Source: Planctomycetota bacterium
GTDB lineage: Bacteria > Planctomycetota > UBA1135 > JALUZX01
Direction: 5' to 3'
DNA length: 21,222 nt
Assembly (NCBI GenBank): GCA_027011425.1
Contig: JALUZX010000628.1
Coordinates: 1 to 21,222, forward strand
Made by a program: the position numbers and the translations under genes. The notes under the pieces are model-generated. The model was given only the letters and a program-made list of their open reading frames with translations, was not told the origin of the DNA and ran no database searches. Below, piece by piece: positions 15,944 to 21,222 of this stretch; within the stretch, counting starts at the first letter, position 1; the number at the start of each line of letters is the position of its first letter.

Positions 15944-18277
15944 TCAGGAAATTCCCGCGAGTCGTTTCAGCTGGTCCAGGGCGGCGGGAAGACCCGTTCC
16001 GCCCACCCTGAAGAGGAAGGGTTCCGACAGGTCGAAGAGGCGCAGATAACTCCGCCTCTGGAAGGAGAGCCTGTCCTCGCCGGCGTCCAGGATGTGGGGA
16101 TTCAGGAAGGGGTGTCCCCCTGCGCCGGTGGTGGTGGAGAGGGATTCCAGTGTCCGGACCGCTTCGTCCGGCTTGATGGGTTCGGGGGAGCCCGTCCCGC
16201 TCTCCGGGGAGAGGAGCACGGTCCACCGGATGTTGGTCCGCCTCGCGTATTTTTCGCTTCCCCCGATCCAGAAGGGATCGAGGAGGGCGTGGGAGTCCTT
16301 GGAGGCGAAGAGGCAGTAGGGGGCGCCCTTCTCCAGGAGGCAGTCCCCGGCGAGTTCGCAGGATGTGTTCCGGCAGTCCTCGCGCCGGGTGACCACATTG
16401 AGGCAGAGGCTCCTGGCGACGGGGTCTTCCAGGGAGGGAACGGTCTTCACCGTCCTGGCGGGAAGGAAGATCTTCCGCTCGGGCATGTCCGCCGTGGCCG
16501 CGCCTCCGCCGTAGTGCAGGAAGGAGAGGTCGATGCCGTGGAGCCTCACGCCCTTTTCCCGGAGGAGCCCGAAGGTGAGTTCCGTCTTCATCACCCCCGC
16601 GGGCCCGAGCAGGAGCAGTCCCTTGCCGTCCAGGTCGAGGCTCATCCCTCTGACCGCATGGGCGTCGCCGAGCCTTCCGCTGATGTCGGCCGCCGTCCCC
16701 AGCGCCAGGGTGCGGAGCCTGGCGTAGTCGTCGCAGTTGACCAGAAGGGCCGTCCGCGTCTCGGGGTCGTAGTAGGCGTGGGGCTCGCGGCCTTTGACCC
16801 CTTCCACGGCGTAGATTACGGCGTGGGGCTCGATGTCCGCCTCCAACTCGGCGGGAAAGAAGTTCTCCGTGAAGAGTTCGCACAGGTGGGGGAGGTTGGT
16901 CCGAAGCTGGATCACGAGTCCCGCCACGTTTGCGTTCCACTCGTGGTAGTGGTCGAAGGGAAGGAAGCTCTCCACCTCGGCCACCAGGGCGTTGCGCCGC
17001 TCGGCGCCGGGCTGGATCTCCAGGGGGACGGGTTTCCTCGAGCGGGTGCGGATGTTGCGGAGGGCGGCTTTGCGGACCTTGCGGGCCGGTTTCAGCTTGC
17101 CCAGGGCGGCGGAGATCCGGTCCGCCGCCGCCGAGAGGTTCTCCATGGAAGTTGCATAGGAGAGGCGGATGTGGTCGTCGGCGCCGAAGGCGTCCCCCGG
17201 CACGACCGCCACGGCCGCCTCCTTGAGGAGGAAGTAGGCCAGGCCGTAGGAGTTGCGCATGGGCACGCCTTCGTACTCCAGGTCGTAATAGGCGGAGACG
17301 TTGGGGAAGAGGTAGAAGGCCCCTTCCGGCCGGTGGCAGGACACGCCCGGAAGGGATGCGATCCTCTGGTGGAGGTAGTTGCGGCGGCGGCTGAACTCCA
17401 TGGCCATCCTGCGCACCTCGAACTGGGGGCCCGAGAGGGCCTCACGGGCGGCCTCCTGGGAGATGGAGGAAGCGTTGGATGTGACGTGTCCCTGGATCTT
17501 GGCCATGGCGGCGATGACCGGCTCGGGGCCGGCGGCGAATCCAAGCCGCCAGCCCGTCATGGCGAAGGCCTTGGAGACGCCGTTGATCACCACCGTCCGC
17601 CGGCGGACTTCCTCGCCCAGGGAGGCGAAACTCGTGAACCGGAAATCGTCGTAAACGAGTTGGCTGTAGATCTCGTCGGCCGCCGCCAGGATGTCCTCTT
17701 CCACCACCACCCGGGCCAGGGCCTCGAGCTGGTCCCTGGTGTAGGCCGAGCCCGTCGGGTTGGAGGGGTTGTTGAGGAGAAGGAGCCTGGTGGAGGGGGT
17801 GATCGCCGCCCGGAGTCGTTCCGGGTCCACCCGGAACCCGTCCTCCTCGCGGGTGGCGAGGATCACCGGGGTCCCGCCGGCAAGCTCCACCATCTCCGGG
17901 TAGGAGACCCAGTAGGGGGAGGGGATGATCACCTCGTCCCCCTCGTCCACCAGGGCCATCACCAGGTTGAAGAGGGACTGCTTGGCCCCCGTGGAGACCA
18001 GGATCTCCCGGATGCCGTAATGGAGCCCGTGCTCGCGGCGGAGCCAGGCTGCGGCCGCCTCGCGGAGTTCCACGGTCCCCTGGTTGAGGGTATACCTGGT
18101 CTTGTCGGCGTCGATGGCCCGGCGGCCCGCCTCCTTGACGTTGCGGGGCGTGGGAAAGTCGGGCTCGCCCACGCTGAGATCGATGACGTCGATCCCCTGG
18201 GCCCGCATGGCCTTGGCCTTGGCGGAGATCTTCAGTGTGGCCGAGGCGCCGACGCGCTTGACTCGATCGGAAAACAC
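15944..18277 (-). CDS. Fusion: aspartate-type aminotransferase + PEPCK/HprK-like P-loop domain
   Basis: Residues 1-395 are a complete class I PLP aminotransferase: SVGEPDFPTP (35-44), LLNNPSNPTGS (167-177), SKAFAMTGWRLGF with PLP Lys236, and RLSYATSMENL with the carboxylate-binding Arg371. This is typical of aspartate/prephenate aminotransferases. A basic linker (395-416) leads to a second domain up to 777. There, SLDLDGKGLLLLGPAGVMKT (P-loop Lys564), LHGIDLSFLHYG and MPERKIFLPA resemble the HprK/PEPCK fold. The P-loop is altered (Met where Gly is expected before Lys). A cysteine cluster follows (Cys635, 640, 646, 655). The start is GTG 18277, giving the family-typical N-terminus and a purine-rich site upstream. 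The PEPCK gene follows after 12 bp. The second domain's role is unknown; it may regulate or phosphorylate. Confidence 0.85.
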   Translation of the reverse strand: MFSDRVKRVGASATLKISAKAKAMRAQGIDVIDLSVGEPDFPTPRNVKEAGRRAIDADKTRYTLNQGTVELREAAAAWLRREHGLHYGIREILVSTGAKQSLFNLVMALVDEGDEVIIPSPYWVSYPEMVELAGGTPVILATREEDGFRVDPERLRAAITPSTRLLLLNNPSNPTGSAYTRDQLEALARVVVEEDILAAADEIYSQLVYDDFRFTSFASLGEEVRRRTVVINGVSKAFAMTGWRLGFAAGPEPVIAAMAKIQGHVTSNASSISQEAAREALSGPQFEVRRMAMEFSRRRNYLHQRIASLPGVSCHRPEGAFYLFPNVSAYYDLEYEGVPMRNSYGLAYFLLKEAAVAVVPGDAFGADDHIRLSYATSMENLSAAADRISAALGKLKPARKVRKAALRNIRTRSRKPVPLEIQPGAERRNALVAEVESFLPFDHYHEWNANVAGLVIQLRTNLPHLCELFTENFFPAELEADIEPHAVIYAVEGVKGREPHAYYDPETRTALLVNCDDYARLRTLALGTAADISGRLGDAHAVRGMSLDLDGKGLLLLGPAGVMKTELTFGLLREKGVRLHGIDLSFLHYGGGAATADMPERKIFLPARTVKTVPSLEDPVARSLCLNVVTRREDCRNTSCELAGDCLLEKGAPYCLFASKDSHALLDPFWIGGSEKYARRTNIRWTVLLSPESGTGSPEPIKPDEAVRTLESLSTTTGAGGHPFLNPHILDAGEDRLSFQRRSYLRLFDLSEPFLFRVGGTGLPAALDQLKRLAGIS

Positions 18278-18315
18278 CTTCGCCTTCCTCTCCCGGGGGT
18301 TTCAGGATCCCGGGC

Positions 18316-19722
18316 CTACTCCCGGTCTTCCTCTTCTTCTTTCTTGGAGCCGAATTTCCGCTGGAGCACTTCCTTGATGTCAACGCCCGCCAGGGCCTTG
18401 ACCACCTCCGGAAGTTGGGCAAGGACTGAGGCCACCTGCCCGGTGAGCGCCGAGGGGCCGCCCGCGCCGGAACCGCCCACCATGACGATCTTGTCCACCT
18501 TGGAGAGGGGCTCCGAGACGGAGCGGGCGAGTTCGGGCATGGCCTGGAAGAGCATCTGGGCCAGGGCCGTCTCGGGCTGGGAGGCCAGGGCCTTGAGCTT
18601 CTCGCTCGCCGCCTTGGCCTCGGCCTTTCCGAGGGCCTCCGCCCGAAGGGCCTCGGACTCCCCTTCCAGCCTCCGGGCCTCCGCCTTGGCCTTGGCCTCC
18701 TCCTTGATCCGGGCCGCCTCGGCCTGGGCCTCGGCCTGGGCCTGGTATTTGCGGGCGTCGGCGATCTTTTTGACCGTGGCCTCCAGCTCTTTTTCTTTGC
18801 GGAGGATTTCCTTCTCCTGCAGCTCGATGGCCTTTTCCTTCTCGGCGATCCGGACATCGTATTCGGCCCGGCGGACTTCGAGTTCCAGGTTGTAGCGCTC
18901 CAGGTCGTAGGCCAGGTCCGTCTGGGCCTTGACCCGGTTGACCTTGGCCTGGTTCTCCGCCTTCTTCCCCTCGATCTCCAGGCGGAAGGCGGCGATCTCG
19001 GCCTCCGCCTGGATGCGCGCCTTGTCCCCCTGCTTGCGGGCTTCCGAGGCCTTGATCGTGGCGTCCCTGTCGGCCTCGGCCTGGGCCACCTCGGCCTCCG
19101 CCTTGACCCGGGCCACTTCCGGGCGGCCCAGGGCGTCCAGGTAGCCCTGGCTGTCGGTGAGGTCCTTGAGGGAGAAGGAGAGGATGGTGAGGCCCATGCG
19201 CTTCAGGTCCTCCGAGGCGGGCTCCAGGACCTTCCGGGCGAAGTCGTCCCGGTTCTGGTAGATCTCCTCCACCGTCATCTTGCCGATGGCGGCCCGCATG
19301 TAGCCCTCCAGCACGGTATGGGCCACCTCCCGGATGTAGTCGGCCCCCTTGCCCAGGAACTGCTCCGCCGCGGCGTGGATGGAGCCCTCGTCGGTCTGGA
19401 TCTTCACCTGGGCCAGGGCCTCGGCGATGAGCGGGACCCCCCGGGCGGAGAGGACCTCCGGGGTGCGGACGGGCACGGTCACCACCTCCAGGTTCAGGGT
19501 CTCTGCCCGCTCCAGGAAGGGGAGGACCAGGGTGCCTCCGCCCACGCAGGTCCGGTACCCCACCGTGACGGTCGTGCCGTCGGGCTTGGTGAGGGTCCGT
19601 TTCTTGAGCCCGTAGATGATGAGGACCTGGTTGGGGCCCACCTTCTTGTAGTTCTTGGAAGCAAGAAAGGCGATGCCCGAGAGCAGGGCCAGGACGACGA
19701 GGACGACGATGAGCGTGGCCAT
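18316..19722 (-). CDS. Flotillin-like SPFH/band 7 membrane protein
   Basis: Flotillins scaffold ordered membrane microdomains. The 468-residue product has an N-terminal membrane segment (TLIVVLVVLALLSGIAFLAS), an SPFH/PHB domain at about 25-200 (VGPNQVLIIYG, TLNLEVVTVPVRTPEVLSARGV in part), and a long Ala/Glu/Lys coiled coil at about 205-390 rich in EA repeats. The C-terminal part (VDKIVMVGGSGAGG, then ALAGVDIKEVLQ) matches the bacterial FloT/YuaG type. ATG 19722 is preferred, with GGAGG close upstream; GTG 19731 would add three residues. No NfeD-like partner gene is adjacent, which is often found next to such genes. It lies 38 bp upstream of the aminotransferase fusion and 180 bp after the ABC ATPase. 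Confidence 0.88.
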   Translation of the reverse strand: MATLIVVLVVLALLSGIAFLASKNYKKVGPNQVLIIYGLKKRTLTKPDGTTVTVGYRTCVGGGTLVLPFLERAETLNLEVVTVPVRTPEVLSARGVPLIAEALAQVKIQTDEGSIHAAAEQFLGKGADYIREVAHTVLEGYMRAAIGKMTVEEIYQNRDDFARKVLEPASEDLKRMGLTILSFSLKDLTDSQGYLDALGRPEVARVKAEAEVAQAEADRDATIKASEARKQGDKARIQAEAEIAAFRLEIEGKKAENQAKVNRVKAQTDLAYDLERYNLELEVRRAEYDVRIAEKEKAIELQEKEILRKEKELEATVKKIADARKYQAQAEAQAEAARIKEEAKAKAEARRLEGESEALRAEALGKAEAKAASEKLKALASQPETALAQMLFQAMPELARSVSEPLSKVDKIVMVGGSGAGGPSALTGQVASVLAQLPEVVKALAGVDIKEVLQRKFGSKKEEEEDRE

Positions 19723-19826
19723 TTCCTCCACCCGCTGGCTGGGACTACTTCGCGTGGGAACCGCCGCCAGAGGCGGCTCTTGGGGGACACAGGGCGAAAC
19801 CTATGGAACCCCTCCCGGAAGGGGCC

Positions 19827-19852
19827 TCTTTCCCGGTTTGTCCCGGGAAAGA
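19827..19852. other. Inverted repeat between the ABC ATPase and flotillin genes
   Basis: Arms 19827-19836 and 19843-19852 form a 10-bp perfect stem with a six-base loop. A second small stem (CCCCT/AGGGG, near 19810-19824) lies beside it. Neither is followed by a T tract on the minus strand, so it is at best a weak or Rho-assisted terminator downstream of the ABC gene, or a leader structure for the flotillin mRNA. Confidence 0.45.
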
Positions 19853-19902
19853 AGGGGAAAAATGAGGATTCTACGGGGTGGGAGGGGAGGCGACAAAGGG
19901 AA

Positions 19903-21120
19903 TCAGGCCGTCTCCTCCACTTCCCACTGGTGGTCCTGGAGGATGAGGCCCACCTCCTTGCCCACGTTCCGAACCACCAGGTTCTTCTCCTGGACGGCCT
20001 GGTCGAAGCGGATCTTCTCCTCCGGGTCCACGAGCCAGGCGAAGACCACGAATTCCCCGGCCAGCAGGTCCAGGCGGGGGATGTCCAGGACGATCCTCCC
20101 GGCGCTCTTTTCCACCTTCAGGCCTTCCCAGGCTGTGGAGAAGGCGAAGCAAAGGGTGGTGTCCGTTCGGGTGAACCCCACGCCCAGGGAGACCTCCCGG
20201 GGAGGGCCCGGGTTGGAGAAGTCCACCACCACCTGCACGGCGGCGCCGGGACGGACCTCCTGGAGGGGCTCCCCCGTGGCGGGGTCCACCGTGCGGATTC
20301 CGTCGATCCTGGGCCGGTTCTCTTCCTCCGCCGGGCGGCCGGGGAGCTGGGAGAGGACGTCCATCTCCCTGCCGATGAGCTGCTTTTCGTAGGTGGCGTA
20401 GTCGTTGGTGACCATCATGGCGTTCCCGATTTCCCGGATACGCCCGTTCTTGAGCCAGGCCGCCTCGTCGCAGAGCTGGCGGATGTCGTAGAGGGAGTGG
20501 GAGCAGAAGAGGATGGTCTTTCCCTGTTTCTTGAAGCTCCAGATCTTGTCTACGCACCGCTTCTGGAACTCCATGTCCCCCACCGAGAGGATCTCGTCCA
20601 GGATGAGCACGTCCGGGTCCACCGAGATGGCCACGGAGAAGCCCAGCCGGCAGACCATGCCCGAGCTGTAGGTGCGCAAGGGCGCGTCGATGAAGTCCTG
20701 GAGCCCCGAGAATTCCAGGATCTCCTGGAAGTTCCGCTCCATCTCCCGGCGGGAGAAGCCCATCATGGCGGCGTTCATGAAGATGTTGGCCCTGCCGCTG
20801 AAGTCCTTGTGGAACCCGGCCCCCAGTTCCAGCAGGCTCGCCACTTTGCCTTGGACCCGGAACCCTCCCACCGTGGGGAATGTCGTCCCCGAGAGGATCT
20901 TGAGGAGGGTGGACTTGCCTGCGCCGTTTTCCCCCACCAGGCCGAAGGTGGACCCTTTCGGAACATCGATGCTGATGTCCCGGAGGGCCCAGAGGGAGCG
21001 GTGGTATTTCTTCTTCCCCAGGGTGAGGCTTTCCAGGAGCCGGTGGTAGGGATTCCCGTAGAGCCGGTACTCCTTGCCCAGATTTTGGATTTCTACTGCA
21101 TTCTCCATGGACCGGTTCAT
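19903..21120 (-). CDS. ABC transporter ATP-binding protein, polysaccharide export type (Wzt-like)
   Basis: The 405-residue protein has an ABC ATPase domain (1-250): Walker A GENGAGKST (63-71), a degenerate signature YSSGM (151-155) instead of LSGGQ, Walker B VLILDE (171-176) and the switch His208. The pattern AGFHKDFSGRANIF and the YSSGM signature are typical of O-antigen and teichoic acid exporters (Wzt/TagH). The C-terminal part (about 265-405) is a beta-rich domain (VQVVVDFSNPGPPREVSLGVG, then TDTTLCFAFST), like the Wzt carbohydrate-recognition domain that picks the polymer to export. The membrane partner (Wzm-like) is not in the window and probably lies upstream of this gene, beyond the right edge. 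ATG 21120 has AGGA closely upstream. Confidence 0.9.
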   Translation of the reverse strand: MNRSMENAVEIQNLGKEYRLYGNPYHRLLESLTLGKKKYHRSLWALRDISIDVPKGSTFGLVGENGAGKSTLLKILSGTTFPTVGGFRVQGKVASLLELGAGFHKDFSGRANIFMNAAMMGFSRREMERNFQEILEFSGLQDFIDAPLRTYSSGMVCRLGFSVAISVDPDVLILDEILSVGDMEFQKRCVDKIWSFKKQGKTILFCSHSLYDIRQLCDEAAWLKNGRIREIGNAMMVTNDYATYEKQLIGREMDVLSQLPGRPAEEENRPRIDGIRTVDPATGEPLQEVRPGAAVQVVVDFSNPGPPREVSLGVGFTRTDTTLCFAFSTAWEGLKVEKSAGRIVLDIPRLDLLAGEFVVFAWLVDPEEKIRFDQAVQEKNLVVRNVGKEVGLILQDHQWEVEETA

Positions 21121-21163
21121 TTCCTGGAAAGGTAACCCTGGGGTTCGGCCATCTTGTTTTTTT

Positions 21164-21213
21164 GCCCCCTTTTCGGGGGGCCGGGGAAGGCTTTTTTCGG
21201 GGCGGCCTTCCCC
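21164..21213. other. Two adjacent hairpins upstream of the ABC ATPase gene
   Basis: Stem A pairs 21164-21169 with 21176-21181. Stem B pairs 21183-21191 with 21205-21213 (9 bp, 13-base loop). A run of seven T on the plus strand (21157-21163) lies on the gene-proximal side. In the direction of the ABC gene it reads as A's, so this is not an intrinsic terminator for an upstream minus-strand gene. It may be a structured leader. Confidence 0.4.
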
Positions 21214-21222
21214 CCTCCTATC

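Noticed and set aside
13565..18895. A 1776-codon open frame on the plus strand
   Set aside because: It is antisense to five genes recognised by family motifs (OPT, ndk, PEPCK, aminotransferase fusion, flotillin). Its translation is low-complexity and rich in Gly, Arg, Asp and His. High-GC codon bias removes stops from this frame.
19318..21135. A 605-codon plus-strand frame over the ABC ATPase
   Set aside because: It is antisense to an ABC protein with intact Walker motifs, and the translation has the same shadow composition.
1..21222. tRNA or rRNA genes, CRISPR arrays, insertion sequences, integrases, attachment sites
   Set aside because: I looked for them on both strands and saw no supporting pattern. 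Short repeats found are the nuoL duplication and the hairpins listed.

Overview
The window is high-GC bacterial DNA (one sampled stretch of nuoN, 6241-6300, is 43/60 G+C) with tightly packed genes and many overlapping stops and starts. The phylum cannot be fixed from the sequence alone. The secreted protein at 9303-10394 resembles, from memory, a family of exported proteins that is common and multicopy in Planctomycetota. The divergent ATP-PEPCK type would fit that or another deep-branching Gram-negative phylum such as Acidobacteriota. I treat a Planctomycetota-like origin as a moderate-to-weak inference.

Left part, plus strand (1-7787): the distal half of a complex I operon, nuoH (5' end outside the window), nuoI, nuoJ, nuoK, nuoL, nuoM, nuoN. 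These encode the membrane arm and one Fe-S subunit of a proton-pumping NADH:quinone oxidoreductase. nuoI/nuoJ and nuoJ/nuoK overlap by ATGA, so the set is probably co-transcribed. The C-terminus of nuoL carries a nearly identical 41-bp direct repeat offset by 78 bp (26 codons).

Middle (7888-11429): an accessory-looking patch. First come two overlapping plus-strand genes, a stand-alone DprA/Smf-like protein and a ComF-like phosphoribosyltransferase. The second has clearly lower G+C (8641-8700 is 30/60). The pair matches the architecture of the reported two-gene anti-phage system DprA-PRTase and is the best candidate here for a defence system. They are closed by a hairpin (9237-9268) shared with a convergent minus-strand gene for a secreted protein of unknown function. 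After a 326-bp intergenic region comes a minus-strand HepT/MntA-type toxin-antitoxin pair with intact motifs.

Right part, minus strand (11461-21120), in transcription order: a polysaccharide-export type ABC ATPase with a C-terminal Wzt-like domain, a flotillin-like SPFH protein, a 777-residue fusion of an aspartate-type aminotransferase with a PEPCK/HprK-like P-loop domain, a divergent ATP-type PEP carboxykinase, nucleoside diphosphate kinase, an OPT-family oligopeptide transporter, and then hepT-mntA. Aminotransferase, PEPCK, Ndk and OPT lie 3 to 34 bp apart. They suggest a route from imported peptides through aspartate and oxaloacetate to phosphoenolpyruvate (inference). The fusion protein, with an altered P-loop and a cysteine cluster, sits 12 bp upstream of the PEPCK gene and is the most unusual single protein in the window.

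No tRNA, rRNA, CRISPR array, transposase or integrase was seen.
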